A stretch of 64,000 nucleotides of DNA from Acidisarcina sp963790505 (GTDB lineage: Bacteria > Acidobacteriota > Terriglobia > Terriglobales > Acidobacteriaceae): assembly GCA_963790505.1 (NCBI GenBank), contig CAWBOT010000004.1:620001-684000 (forward strand). The letters are read 5' to 3'. Each line of letters starts with the position of its first letter. The stretch's first letter is position 1. Of the stretch, positions 17,042 to 26,823 are shown one piece after another. Position numbers and translations under genes: made by a program. The notes below the pieces were generated by a model. That model was not told the DNA's origin. It searched no databases and saw only the letters and a program-made list of their open reading frames with translations.

Positions 17042-18475
17042 TCAATTGCTGGAGAGCGCCATCTCGGAGCTCGCTGACTGAAGCGACTCTTCCGCGGCGA
17101 GCGCAATGCACTCTTCCAGAATATCGAGGGCAATCGCCGCCTCGTGCGTATTGACGATCAACGGCGGCGCGAGCCGGATCGATGTCTCGCCGCAGCCCAG
17201 GATGAGAAGCCCGCGCTCGAAAGCCAGCTCAACGATACGGTCGCGCAAGGGCCCAGCAACCGCGCGCGAGGCCTGGTCCCGGACGATTTCGATGCCGATC
17301 ATCAAGCCGCGCCCGCGAACATCTCCAACGACGGCGTGCCGTGCCGGCCAGTCGCGCAGGCGGGTCAACATCTCTTCGCCGATCAGAGCGGCGTTAGCGA
17401 TGCCTTCGTGCTCCAGGATATCCATGGTCGCCAGAGCCGCGGCGATCGAGACCGGGTTTCCGCCAAAGGTCGAGGCGTGGGAGCCAGGCACCCAGTCCAT
17501 AATTTCAGCGCGGGCCATGCAGACGCCTAATGGCATGCCGGAGGCGATTCCTTTCGCCATGCAGACGATGTCCGGCTCGACACCGGTGTGTTCGATGGCC
17601 CACCACTTGCCGGTGCGCCCGGCGCCAGACTGCACCTCGTCGGCGACCAGCAGGATGCCGTATTTGTCGCAGATCCGCCGGATCTCCTGCATGAAGATCG
17701 TAGGAGCGACCACATAGCCGCCCTCGCCCTGGATCGGCTCGATAAAGATTGCCGCGACTTCTTCCGGAGCGATGGTGGTGTGGAAGAGCTTCTCCTCTAT
17801 GTAACGGGCACAACCAAGGGCAAATGCCTCCTCTTCCTGAGGGCCGCCGCTACAGCCGCGGTACGCGTAGGGATAGCGCACGTGGGTCACTCCGGGGACA
17901 AGCGGCGAAAAACGCCGCTTCTGCTGCGGCTTCGAGCCGGTGAGCGAAAGCGCGCCCATGGTGCGCCCGTGAAACGCGCCGAAGAAGGCGATCACCTGCT
18001 GCCGTTTGGTGTGATATCTGGCCAGCTTCAGCGCGCACTCCACCGCCTCAGCGCCCGAGTTGCCGTAATAAAAGCGGTGTGGGCCGGGCATAGGAGCAAC
18101 CGCGGAGAGCCGCTCGGCGAAGGTGACGAGACTCTCATAGTAGAAGTCGGTCCCGGAGATATGAATCAACTCCGCGGCTTGCGCCTGAATGGCTGCGACC
18201 ACGGCGGGGTGACAGTGTCCGGTCGAAGTGACGGCAATCCCGGCGGCGAAGTCGAGAAATTCGTTGCCGTCGACATCTTCCACGCGAAGTCCGCGGCCAC
18301 GCTTGGCGACCATCGGATAGGAGCGCGTGTAGCTCGGCGACATCAGGCGGTCGTCTGCCGCGATGACTGCCCGCGCCTTCGGCCCGGGCAGCGGACCGAG
18401 GAGCTTCGGGCCGTACTTGCTTGTAGCTGCGTTTTTGGATGACGGGAATTCAAGTACCTGGTTGCCATTCGGCAT
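17042..18475 (-). CDS. Class-III PLP aminotransferase (ornithine/4-aminobutyrate type)
   Basis: A 477-residue fold-type I aminotransferase. PLP-binding landmarks are the GNSGAEAVECALK motif near 138-150, the Asp279 of LLVADEVQSGAGRTG and the Schiff-base Lys308 in CMAKGIASGMPLG. It transfers an amino group from an omega-amino acid (ornithine, acetylornithine, GABA or lysine) to 2-oxoglutarate. The N-terminal segment (LLGPLPGPKARAV) resembles the branch that includes archaeal ornithine or broad-substrate enzymes rather than ArgD. A perfect GAGGAG ribosome site precedes ATG. No arg or lys genes flank it, so the pathway is unresolved. Confidence 0.85.
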   Translation of the reverse strand: MPNGNQVLEFPSSKNAATSKYGPKLLGPLPGPKARAVIAADDRLMSPSYTRSYPMVAKRGRGLRVEDVDGNEFLDFAAGIAVTSTGHCHPAVVAAIQAQAAELIHISGTDFYYESLVTFAERLSAVAPMPGPHRFYYGNSGAEAVECALKLARYHTKRQQVIAFFGAFHGRTMGALSLTGSKPQQKRRFSPLVPGVTHVRYPYAYRGCSGGPQEEEAFALGCARYIEEKLFHTTIAPEEVAAIFIEPIQGEGGYVVAPTIFMQEIRRICDKYGILLVADEVQSGAGRTGKWWAIEHTGVEPDIVCMAKGIASGMPLGVCMARAEIMDWVPGSHASTFGGNPVSIAAALATMDILEHEGIANAALIGEEMLTRLRDWPARHAVVGDVRGRGLMIGIEIVRDQASRAVAGPLRDRIVELAFERGLLILGCGETSIRLAPPLIVNTHEAAIALDILEECIALAAEESLQSASSEMALSSN

Positions 18476-18825
18476 AAAATCTCTCCTCGCAAAGGCCGTG
18501 GTGATGGGCTGTCTCGTTGTGAGTCGCGCCGCGCTGAACGGCGAAACTTCGGCAGACGATGCGGATAGCTGGGTGCATATCGCGCCAGAGCTACGCGAAG
18601 GAGAAGGCTAGTCGCCGCCGAAGAGGTTGGGGCGGGTCCGCGTCGGCAGGACGCGATAATGCTTGCGGGGCGAGGTGCAACGAGCGAGCCAGCGCGTCCA
18701 GATTGGGGACGTTGCGCCGAAATATGCAGAGCGCGCTGAATTGTTCATGGGAAGCTCCCGCTGCGATGGAGAATACCACGCGCCAAGGCCGGGAGTGAAG
18801 CAACTTGTAGAATCGGACTACCGCC
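18476..18825. other. 350-base intergenic region between divergent aminotransferase and EamA genes
   Basis: No convincing gene is seen. Short frames on both strands lack a ribosome site and recognisable protein features. The region must hold the promoters of both flanking genes, but I see no clean -35/-10 pair. Nothing repetitive. Confidence 0.5.
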
Positions 18826-19785
18826 ATGGGACAGAAGACCGATTCGGGAACCAGGATGCGCTGGGCTGTGCCGCTGGCTTTCGGCTGCGTCTACCTTTTC
18901 TGGGGATCGACTTACACGGCCATCAAGGTGGGAACGCAGTATCTTCCCGCCCTGCTGCTGACAGGCACCAGGTTCCTCATCTCCGGGTCTTTGCTTCTAG
19001 TCTTCTGCCGTCTACGCGGGCTGCGCATCTTCTATCGCGTTCGGGAGATGACGTTGCTCGCGATCATGGGGATTCTTATGCTGGGTGTGGGTAACTTCAC
19101 CCTGGTCTGGAGCGAAAAGGCGCTGCCCAGCGGCCTGGCGGCGCTGATCATGGCGGTAACGCCACTCTATGTCGCGGTCCTCGAAAAGCTGCTGCCGGGA
19201 GGCGAACAGCTTCACCCTCGCGGCATAGCTGGGCTGGTGCTCGGCTTCGTCGGTCTGGCTGTACTCATGTGGCCAAGCCTGCGTCACGGAATCTCTGGCC
19301 AAAGCGCGCAGGCATTGGCCGGTGGCGCCCTGCTTGTGGGCGCGTTCGCCTGGGCTGTCGGCTCGCTGCTTGCCCGCCGCGCCAGGCTGGAGGTCGATAT
19401 CCTGGTCGCATCCGGCTGGCAGATGCTCTTCGCGGGAATCGCCAATGCGGCCTTGTCTGCGCTCTTAGGCGACTGGTCCCGGGCCCATTGGACGCGGCCT
19501 GCAGCCTGGTCGATTGCCTACCTCGTCACCTTCGGCTCGTGGGTCGGGTACACCGCCTACGTTTGGCTCCTCAAGCACGTTCCGGTCGGCAAGGTCGCCA
19601 CGTACGCGTATGTGAATCCAGTGGTCGCGGGGCTGCTTGGACTTGTGCTGCTGGGCGAACGGCTGGTGCCCAGCGAATATGCCGGAATGCTTCTCGTGGT
19701 CGTGGCTGTCGCGCTGGTTACATCCGCGCGGGTGCAAAGCTCCCAGCCAAAGGCTGAAGTCGATTCGGAAGCGGTCAAAGTCTGA
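18826..19785 (+). CDS. EamA/DMT superfamily metabolite exporter
   Basis: A 319-residue protein with ten predicted membrane helices in two EamA repeats (about residues 11-145 and 165-300). Typical features are FWGSTYTAIKVG in helix 1, LPSGLAALIMAVTPLYVA in the first repeat and HVPVGKVATYAYVNPVVAGLLG in the second. Family members export amino acids or other small metabolites. ATG 18826 has no strong ribosome site; ATG 18856 is an alternative ten codons in. The substrate is not predictable. It is convergent with the large membrane protein. Confidence 0.88.
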   Translation: MGQKTDSGTRMRWAVPLAFGCVYLFWGSTYTAIKVGTQYLPALLLTGTRFLISGSLLLVFCRLRGLRIFYRVREMTLLAIMGILMLGVGNFTLVWSEKALPSGLAALIMAVTPLYVAVLEKLLPGGEQLHPRGIAGLVLGFVGLAVLMWPSLRHGISGQSAQALAGGALLVGAFAWAVGSLLARRARLEVDILVASGWQMLFAGIANAALSALLGDWSRAHWTRPAAWSIAYLVTFGSWVGYTAYVWLLKHVPVGKVATYAYVNPVVAGLLGLVLLGERLVPSEYAGMLLVVVAVALVTSARVQSSQPKAEVDSEAVKV

Positions 19786-19797
19786 CCCGTCGTGTTC

Positions 19798-22700
19798 CTA
19801 CTTCATGGAAGCGATTCCTGGCTGAAGCCAGGAAAAGAGCGAACCGGGCAGTTCGGGGAAGATCGTCGCCAGCAAGCCCAGCGCGGGGCCCAGGCCGAAC
19901 CCGATCAACTTCCACCAGAACTCGGGCCCGAGTTCGCCGGGATTGGTGTCGGTCACATAGCTTAGGGTGGCGTCGCGATGCATCTGCGAATAAACGATCA
20001 CGACCGCCGTGCCGATTGTTAGAAATAGCGCCATCATTGCGCCGCTCAGAGTTGGCCGCGGGTCGAAGGGATAGGTGGCGATCGACACCGTCACCGCTAT
20101 GAACAACCAGAGTATCGCCATGACGAGCGTCCGCATCCGCCCCAACACATTCTGGATGAACCCCAGATACAACAGGCATACGAGTTCTTCGGAGTTGCGG
20201 AGGAGGTCGGGAATCGCTGCGGTTGTTTCCCCCGGTCCTCGCTCTTCGTTCTTACCGGGTGCGCCATCGAGCAATAAGGACTCGCGCTCTGACCACCATT
20301 GGGTCACGACCGGGCCGGCCAGCGTCCTTCCCGCCGTCTCGGCGATGCTGGTCTGGAAGTTCTGTAAAGTGGTCAGGTCGCGGGCGTGCCAGGTGTCCCA
20401 ATTGTCGCCGTACCACTGAGCGAAGGCGGTGCGGAGGGCCTGCGTCTTCTGTATTTGCTGGCACCAGGCTGTGTGCTTGCCGATGCCCCTGCAGTCCAGC
20501 TGACTCGAGAGGTGAGTGAGGCACTCGAACTGCCTGGATAGCAACTTGTAGCGCATATCCAGGACATTGCCAGCCATCTTCCAGACCGAGCCCCAGGAGT
20601 AGCCCTTCATGGCCTTCATTGTCCGGCGCATCGGCACCCGATCCAGGAAGAGCAACATCAGCCGCAGTCGCAGCCAGACCCGGAGCAGTTGCCAGGCATT
20701 TGCCAGCATGAGGCTGATGCAGAGGTCGATCGCCAGGCAATAGAGGATTGAGTAGGCCTGCGAGCCCAATCCCCTGACCGGCACGCCCCCGGCAAGTTCG
20801 ACGGCAGCGATCAGGTTGACCGGAAAGAGCACGGCGGCAACCAGCAGGATTTCCCTGGAAAACGGATGACAGAGATCCTCGATCCGCTTTGCGGTCTGCT
20901 CGCGGCTGAAGACGCATAGCGGGCGAAGCGGTTCTTTGCCATGCCCCGGATGGATCTTCAGGTCGTCTTGAAGCGGCAGCAGAGGACGGTCCGGGCCGAA
21001 GAGGGCCAATCCCTGGAGAGAATGCCAGAACCACAGATAGAGACCGACGGCCAATGCAATGAGCGGAACCAAGGGAGAGACGCCGGTTGTCAGGTTGATC
21101 GACCGCCAGTAAGTTGGAATCCGGTTGGCGGGAAACAGGGTTTCGTCCAGGGCGAAGTCTACGATTCCGTAGATGAGGTAGGTCGCGGCGACATAAACAG
21201 CCAGCACGCCGACGAGGAGGGGCAGCCACCGTGGTCCGAACTTCCAGGGCTTCACAGGAATCGGCGTTCCATAGACCGACTCAACGCGGACATTCAAGGC
21301 GAGGGCAAGCCCCGCAAGCAGCCAGGTGATCGGCAGAAACGCCCGGTACCACCAGGCGTGCGCCAAGGGCTCGCCGAAAGGCGACATTGCGCCGTAGCCC
21401 CACGCGAAGAGAATGGGCAAGAGTCCCACGATCACGCTGCCGAGCAACATCAAACCGAGGTGCGACCAGCCCTGCAGCCGCACGAAATGGGCCCGATGTC
21501 CTGGTTTCACCGTCAGGGACGGCCGCATGCAGCAATGAATATGGAAGCAGGCCCAGAGAATCATTGAGAGCAGGCACAGCTTCATGCTGAGCGGCATCGG
21601 CGGCCACTTGCCGAGCTCCGGAATGTAGGCTGGTCCACCTACCTTGTCTTGCCCGGTGCGGCTCTCCCCGCGAGCGAAGAGAAATGCCAGATCTCTGGGC
21701 AACGACACCACGGCGTGCCCCGCCCGATCGAGCATTCGCGGAGGATTCCGGGGCATGCTCTTTTCATCGAGCGCCGCGACCGGCCAGAAGCCGTCCCGGC
21801 CCAGCACCGAGAGCCAGACTGCCGGCCGTTGCCACCCCCACGCAGGGTCCTCAGGGCGGTTCTTGTCCTCTGTCGGCTGCGCCCAGAAAGGCGGAGCGTA
21901 GTTGGGGATCAGGACACCGGTGCAGTTGGCGGGCAGGAAGCGCGTCTCCGCGATTCCGTCGGCGTCGATTGGATCGGGAGTCTTCGCAATGCAATCGGAG
22001 TGGATCGTGAACCGCGTGGCCACGTAGTTCGCCTCGGCGATGTCGTCCGCGAAGACCCGGTGCGAGTGCCCATTCAGTGTCCCGCCGAGGCCGGTCCAGT
22101 GATGTTCCCATGGAAGCAACGGATATGTCGTCAGGGTCATGATGCCGCTCAGCGTCGCGGCGCCGCTCTCGCGTCGCAGCAAGAGGTCGGAGCCGACGAT
22201 CACCACTCGTCCTTCGGGGTAGGTAAGTCGCAAATAGTGGCTTAGAAAAAGCTGATCGAGAGGGTTGCTGCTGCGGAGCACAATGTACTGGGATTCATGG
22301 GCCCGGAGCATGCTGACGATCTGTTGCAGCACCGCCTCCTGCGACAGAGCCGTCTGCTCGGAGCTGTAGTTGCGGATGGTATCGTGCTGCCGTCCGGTCG
22401 GGTCCGCCAGGTCGGTGGTTAATGTCCGCTGCGTTAGGTCTGAGGATTGCTGATCGGTCTTGCTGGCGAAGATCGATTGCTTTTGGTAGGCATCGCGCAG
22501 CGCGGAGATATCCCTCGGATAATACAGGCAAGCGGGGCCTGGTTTATCTCGCTCAGACGGAGCGCAGGGATCGGAGTGCGGCGGGTTGGTGATGCCTCTG
22601 GGCGCGGCAACGGCCGGATTCTGGGACCTGCCGACGTCCAGGTAGCCGCCATACGCGGTTTCGTCTTCAGAAAGGATTGCCAGGTGAGAGAGATCGAACT

Positions 22701-23691
22701 GCTGGCTCTGAAGGTAGCTGCGGTATCGATTCAATAGCAGATCGCCATCGGCTGAAAAGCTGCGGAAGACGACCTTGTCGCGGATCAGCGGGAGGCGGAC
22801 AAACCATCTCACAAGGTTCAAGCTGGAGATGCTCCCGGTGAAGACCATCAACTTCCCACCCGGCGCGTTGGCAGAGAAAGAGTCGACCGCGGCTTGATTG
22901 CGGAGGAGCAGTTGCGCCAGCGAGGGGAGCGACCCTGAAAAACCCGGCCCCAGAATGCTGACTCCGTGAGCTGGATCGACCGCCGAGCCGTTGCTTTGCG
23001 GTTGCAGCGCGGTGATCCATTCGATTGCATTTTGGAACTGCTCTTTATGGATTCCGGTCGTCGGCTCCTCTCCAACGACGAAGACGGCCAGCCCCTCACG
23101 GTATGGCTCCTCGGCGCCGGCCGCAGCGATCTCGCTGCCCCGGCTGGGCTTCTTCCGAAAGAGCAGGACGCCAGGCTGAGCTTCACGTGCCCGGGTCCTC
23201 ATCTCCTCCGTGTCCTTATCGGCTGTCGAGCCGGGCGACGGTTGTTCCTTTTCCCACGGCAACCAGGAAGAATCGAAGAAATATCCATCGTCCTGCACGC
23301 CTTGCTGGATCGATTCGGCGAGACGGTCGAAGTTCAGCGAAAAATGCGTGTGAACGGGATCGGGAAGAAGGGCGATGACGAACCTCATGCCGCTGGCGCT
23401 CTTCCGCATCTCCTCGTCGGCCGGATTTGTCTGGCCCGGGACTCCCCCCGAATAGCAGGACGCAGGCGCGGCGATTCCCTTCGGCGGAGATAACAAGAAT
23501 TTCTGGATTGTATCTTCGAGATCGACGCACGGGCCACCTTCAAAGGTGCCCGGCTTGCTGGCCGCGCGCCCTTCGCTGTCCCCCCGCGTCGGTACGCGAA
23601 CGGGCGGTTTGCTCCCGAGCTGGGAGCTGACTCCGACAAAAGCCGCGGCCACGACCAGCGCCGCCGCGCCCCATCCGGCCTCCTTCTTCAT
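19798..23691 (-). CDS. 1,297-residue membrane protein with periplasmic-binding-protein-like N-terminal half, function unknown
   Basis: Start ATG 23691 is chosen because GAGGG precedes it and a signal/anchor helix (residues 5-23) follows at once. An ATG at 23784 would add 31 residues without a ribosome site. Residues about 100-560 resemble a type-I periplasmic binding fold: MRFVIALLPDP, ILGPGFSGSLPSLAQLL (about 247-263), KLMVFTGSIS, and LAILSEDETAYGG (about 338-349), with RVVIVGSDLLL later. From residue 703 on there are about ten membrane helices with a cytoplasmic segment (about 1000-1150) rich in Trp and Arg, then three more helices near the C-terminus. No recognised enzyme motif. It is convergent with the EamA gene and has no operon partner. 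Confidence 0.75.
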   Translation of the reverse strand: MKKEAGWGAAALVVAAAFVGVSSQLGSKPPVRVPTRGDSEGRAASKPGTFEGGPCVDLEDTIQKFLLSPPKGIAAPASCYSGGVPGQTNPADEEMRKSASGMRFVIALLPDPVHTHFSLNFDRLAESIQQGVQDDGYFFDSSWLPWEKEQPSPGSTADKDTEEMRTRAREAQPGVLLFRKKPSRGSEIAAAGAEEPYREGLAVFVVGEEPTTGIHKEQFQNAIEWITALQPQSNGSAVDPAHGVSILGPGFSGSLPSLAQLLLRNQAAVDSFSANAPGGKLMVFTGSISSLNLVRWFVRLPLIRDKVVFRSFSADGDLLLNRYRSYLQSQQFDLSHLAILSEDETAYGGYLDVGRSQNPAVAAPRGITNPPHSDPCAPSERDKPGPACLYYPRDISALRDAYQKQSIFASKTDQQSSDLTQRTLTTDLADPTGRQHDTIRNYSSEQTALSQEAVLQQIVSMLRAHESQYIVLRSSNPLDQLFLSHYLRLTYPEGRVVIVGSDLLLRRESGAATLSGIMTLTTYPLLPWEHHWTGLGGTLNGHSHRVFADDIAEANYVATRFTIHSDCIAKTPDPIDADGIAETRFLPANCTGVLIPNYAPPFWAQPTEDKNRPEDPAWGWQRPAVWLSVLGRDGFWPVAALDEKSMPRNPPRMLDRAGHAVVSLPRDLAFLFARGESRTGQDKVGGPAYIPELGKWPPMPLSMKLCLLSMILWACFHIHCCMRPSLTVKPGHRAHFVRLQGWSHLGLMLLGSVIVGLLPILFAWGYGAMSPFGEPLAHAWWYRAFLPITWLLAGLALALNVRVESVYGTPIPVKPWKFGPRWLPLLVGVLAVYVAATYLIYGIVDFALDETLFPANRIPTYWRSINLTTGVSPLVPLIALAVGLYLWFWHSLQGLALFGPDRPLLPLQDDLKIHPGHGKEPLRPLCVFSREQTAKRIEDLCHPFSREILLVAAVLFPVNLIAAVELAGGVPVRGLGSQAYSILYCLAIDLCISLMLANAWQLLRVWLRLRLMLLFLDRVPMRRTMKAMKGYSWGSVWKMAGNVLDMRYKLLSRQFECLTHLSSQLDCRGIGKHTAWCQQIQKTQALRTAFAQWYGDNWDTWHARDLTTLQNFQTSIAETAGRTLAGPVVTQWWSERESLLLDGAPGKNEERGPGETTAAIPDLLRNSEELVCLLYLGFIQNVLGRMRTLVMAILWLFIAVTVSIATYPFDPRPTLSGAMMALFLTIGTAVVIVYSQMHRDATLSYVTDTNPGELGPEFWWKLIGFGLGPALGLLATIFPELPGSLFSWLQPGIASMK

Positions 23692-24076
23692 TGCGCCCTC
23701 TGATTCACTCGCCTTGGCCCGCGCGCAGCCGCCTCTGCCACCGGTCGAGTTTTTCCTCGAAACCGGTCCCCCAATGCGCCGCATAAGCTCATGATCGCCT
23801 CCCTGAAGCTCGTCCCAGCGAACGCGGAAAGCAGCCGCGAAGCGAGTTCACTGGCCTGTCTAAGATTGTGTTGGCGGCTTGGGCTTCGTTACATTCGCCG
23901 ATTTCGAATGGGCGAAGGGGAGGCTCGACGAACCCCCACGCCGAATTGCGTCTGACGGGCCGCGCATTTGTAACAAGAGCAGGATGGTAGCAGAGTCCTC
24001 TCTGGACTTGAAGAGATATTTCGGCGCGCACAAATGCGAGGCTGGCGGCGCGCGGCTGTGATAACCTCAACCCGCG
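23692..24076. other. 385-base intergenic region between divergent genes
   Basis: It lies upstream of both the large membrane protein gene and the beta-propeller gene, so it should hold two promoters. No clear gene is visible. A weak hairpin (TTCGCC/GGCGAA near 23894-23915) is the only structure I noticed. Confidence 0.4.
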
Positions 24077-25117
24077 ATGCGAATGACAATGCGAACAATG
24101 CGATATGCTCTACTCCTGCCGCTCTGCGCCGGCCTGGTTCTTGCAGTGGCCCATTTCCACGTCAACTCGCAGGTCCACTCGGTGACGGCGATGCCGCCCC
24201 ATTTATTGGTGGCGAACCAGGGGAGCCGCAACCTGAGCATCATCGATCCAGTGGCCGCCCATCAGATCGACGCTGTGCCCGTGGGAGGAATCACTGGCCA
24301 TGAAGTCGCTGCCTCGCTCGACGGCCGCACCGCCTACGTCCCGATCTACGGGGACGCGGGTGTCGCCAAGCCGGGCACGGACGGACGGTACATGGCGGTC
24401 ATCGATGTCGCGTCGCACAAGGTCACGAGCACCCTCGACTTTGGCCATGGCATCCGGCCCCACTGCGCCGTTCTCGATCCAGTAAGCAAGCTGCTCTACG
24501 TCACCACCGAAATCGACCAGACCATTACGATCATCGATCCGCACACACTGAAGATCGTCGGGACGATCCCGACGGGCCGACTTTACTCTCACATGCTCAC
24601 CATCTCGCACGATGGCAGCCGAGGCTATACCGCCAACGTCAAGCCGGGCACGGTGTCTGTCCTCGACATGAAGGGGCGCAAGACGCTCACGATCATTCCG
24701 ATCTCGGGGGAGACGCAGCGTATCTCGATCTCCAACGATGACAAGTTGGTCTTCACCTCCGATCAGACGAAGCCGCAGCTAGCGGTCATCGATACGGCTA
24801 CGAATCAGGTAAAGAACTGGGTTCCGCTGCCCTCGCCCGGTTACGGCACGGCCTCGACCAGGGACGGCCACTGGCTGCTGGTCGCGATGCGCGCCGCGCA
24901 GAAGGTCGCGGTCGTCGACCTGGAAAAGATGGAGGTCGCCCGAACCATCGACGTGCCCGCCGATCCCCAGGAAATCCTGATGAATCCCGATGGCAGCGAA
25001 GCATACGTCTCCTGCAATAAGAAGAACCAGGTTGCAGTCATCGACCTGTCGCAGTGGAAGGTCAAGGCGCTGATCGACGCGGGCGAAGGAACCGACGGTC
25101 TGGCGTGGGCGAAGTAG
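24077..25117 (+). CDS. Secreted YncE-like beta-propeller protein
   Basis: A 346-residue protein with a signal segment (about residues 9-27), then seven YVTN-type propeller blades. Repeats such as HLLVANQGSRNLSIIDP, LLYVTTEIDQTITIIDP, GYTANVKPGTVSVLDM and AYVSCNKKNQVAVIDLS show the spacing of about 40 residues. Exported propellers of this family act as scaffolds or ligand binders in the periplasm; the ligand is unknown. Three close Met codons make the exact start uncertain (ATG 24077, 24083 or 24092). It is followed by plsY after 50 bases. Confidence 0.85.
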   Translation: MRMTMRTMRYALLLPLCAGLVLAVAHFHVNSQVHSVTAMPPHLLVANQGSRNLSIIDPVAAHQIDAVPVGGITGHEVAASLDGRTAYVPIYGDAGVAKPGTDGRYMAVIDVASHKVTSTLDFGHGIRPHCAVLDPVSKLLYVTTEIDQTITIIDPHTLKIVGTIPTGRLYSHMLTISHDGSRGYTANVKPGTVSVLDMKGRKTLTIIPISGETQRISISNDDKLVFTSDQTKPQLAVIDTATNQVKNWVPLPSPGYGTASTRDGHWLLVAMRAAQKVAVVDLEKMEVARTIDVPADPQEILMNPDGSEAYVSCNKKNQVAVIDLSQWKVKALIDAGEGTDGLAWAK

Positions 25118-25167
25118 CTGTCCGCGGCTGCTAAACTCAAAAGCGCCATGACCTCCTGGATCAAGTC

Positions 25168-25806
25168 ATGATCGCAGTCGGGATCATTCTCATCGTCGCG
25201 GCCATCGCTTACCTACTCGGCTCGATTCCCTTCGGCTTCCTGCTGGTGCTGGTCTTCCGCAAGGAGGACATCCGCACCGTAGGCAGCGGCAATATCGGGG
25301 CCACGAATGTCGTCCGCTCGGGCGCGAAGTGGCTGGGCCTGCTGACCTTTCTGCTCGATGCAGCCAAGGGATATGTCGCCGTCTTCGCGGCGGGATGGCT
25401 TTTGGGGGATTGGTTTGCCGGGCCGGACAATCACGCGATCGCCGCTGCTTTCGCGGTCCTGGGGCACATGTATCCCGTCTGGCTTCGTTTCAAAGGCGGT
25501 AAGGGTGTCGCCACGGCATTTGGCGTATTCCTGGCATTATCGCCCGAGGCAGCACTCATAGGGTTGGGCGTCTTCTTCGTCGTCCTGTTGATCTGGCGCT
25601 ATGTGTCGCTCGCTTCGGTCGTATCAGCGATCGTGTTTCCGATTGCCGCACTGCTTCTCGCCCATGGCCGGGGAACACCGCTTTTTGCGGCGGTGGTCGT
25701 GCTTATTCCTCTGCTGGTGATCGTCAAGCATCGCCAGAACATAGGCCGGTTGCTCAGCGGCACGGAATATCGCTTCGGCAAACCCAGTCCTGAGAGCGCT
25801 GCATGA
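25168..25806 (+). CDS. plsY: Acyl-phosphate glycerol-3-phosphate acyltransferase PlsY
   Basis: A 212-residue inner-membrane enzyme with about five helices. The three PlsY motifs are present: GSIPFGFLL, GSGNIGATNVVRS and HMYPVWLRFKGGKGVAT. It transfers an acyl group from acyl-phosphate to the sn-1 position of glycerol-3-phosphate, the first step of phospholipid synthesis. Its 3' end overlaps gpsA by four bases (ATGA). gpsA makes the glycerol-3-phosphate it uses, so the pair is a functional unit. plsX is not adjacent. Confidence 0.95.
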   Translation: MIAVGIILIVAAIAYLLGSIPFGFLLVLVFRKEDIRTVGSGNIGATNVVRSGAKWLGLLTFLLDAAKGYVAVFAAGWLLGDWFAGPDNHAIAAAFAVLGHMYPVWLRFKGGKGVATAFGVFLALSPEAALIGLGVFFVVLLIWRYVSLASVVSAIVFPIAALLLAHGRGTPLFAAVVVLIPLLVIVKHRQNIGRLLSGTEYRFGKPSPESAA

Positions 25807-26813
25807 GCCGAATCGCCATTCTGGGCAGCGGAGCGTGGGGAACGGCGCTGGCCATCAGCCTCGCGAATCGCGGCGGGCACGAAATAAGGCTGTGGTCGCG
25901 CTCCCCTGCGCCGGCAATCGCGATGGGGGAACGCCGCGAGAATACGGTATATCTTCCCGGCTTCGCTCTGCCCGAGGCGATTGCCGTCACCGGCGAAGCG
26001 GAGGGGGCTGTCGGTGAGGCGGACATTGTTGTCACCGCAGTGCCTTCGGAGCACCTTCGCGCAACGTGCGAGCACTTCGCTTCGTTTGTTCGGGAAGGTC
26101 AAATCGTCGTCAGCGCTACGAAGGGGATCGAAGACCAAAGCCTGCTCCGCATGAGCGAAGTGATTCGGCAGACGTTGTCTGCGAACGGCGTTAACCTGCC
26201 GTGCGGAGTTTTGAGTGGGCCATCCTTTGCCCAGGAGGTCGCAGCCGGATCGCCGACCGCACTAACGATTGCGTTTACGGAGAGTGGGCTCGCTGCCCGA
26301 ATTCAGAAGGAGTTCAGCGGCGCGGCACTTCGCCTTTATACCAACGACGACGTGGTCGGGGTCGAGCTTGGCGGGGCACTGAAGAACGTAATCGCAATTG
26401 CCTCGGGCGTCGTCACCGGCCTAGGACTCGGCCACAACACGGCCGCCGCGCTGATTACCCGAGGCATCGCTGAAGTCACACGCCTGGCGATCGCCTGCGG
26501 AGGACGTCGCGAAACGCTCGCTGGCCTCTCCGGCATCGGCGACCTGGTGCTCACCTGCACCGGGGGACTCTCGCGCAACAGGACGGTGGGCATCGAGCTC
26601 GGCAAAGGGCGGCGGCTGGACGCAATCCTCGAAGGCCTAAACGGCAAAGTGGCTGAGGGAGTTCGCACGACCTTTGCGGCACTGGGCCTGGCGCACAAGC
26701 ACGGCATCGAAATGCCGATCACGGAACAGGTGGCTGCAATTCTGAGCGCGAGAAAATCACCCGTCGAAGCGATGCGAGAGTTGATGGCGCGGCCGGGCAG
26801 AGATGAGTCGTGA
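25803..26813 (+). CDS. gpsA: NAD(P)-dependent glycerol-3-phosphate dehydrogenase
   Basis: A 336-residue enzyme with N-terminal nucleotide-binding fold (ILGSGAWGTALAISLA) and the family C-terminal domain. Catalytic Lys lies in ELGGALKNVIAIASGVV near residue 195; downstream motifs AALITRGIAEVTRLA and GIGDLVLTCTG fit. It reduces dihydroxyacetone phosphate to sn-glycerol-3-phosphate in the cytoplasm. It starts inside the plsY stop codon, so translation is coupled. Confidence 0.96.
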   Translation: MSRIAILGSGAWGTALAISLANRGGHEIRLWSRSPAPAIAMGERRENTVYLPGFALPEAIAVTGEAEGAVGEADIVVTAVPSEHLRATCEHFASFVREGQIVVSATKGIEDQSLLRMSEVIRQTLSANGVNLPCGVLSGPSFAQEVAAGSPTALTIAFTESGLAARIQKEFSGAALRLYTNDDVVGVELGGALKNVIAIASGVVTGLGLGHNTAAALITRGIAEVTRLAIACGGRRETLAGLSGIGDLVLTCTGGLSRNRTVGIELGKGRRLDAILEGLNGKVAEGVRTTFAALGLAHKHGIEMPITEQVAAILSARKSPVEAMRELMARPGRDES

Positions 26814-26823
26814 GATAGCCGGC

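Noticed and set aside
18591..18827. A 78-codon frame on the minus strand between the aminotransferase and the EamA exporter
   Set aside because: No ribosome site, no recognisable composition or domain; it overlaps the upstream region of the exporter gene and looks like a chance frame.
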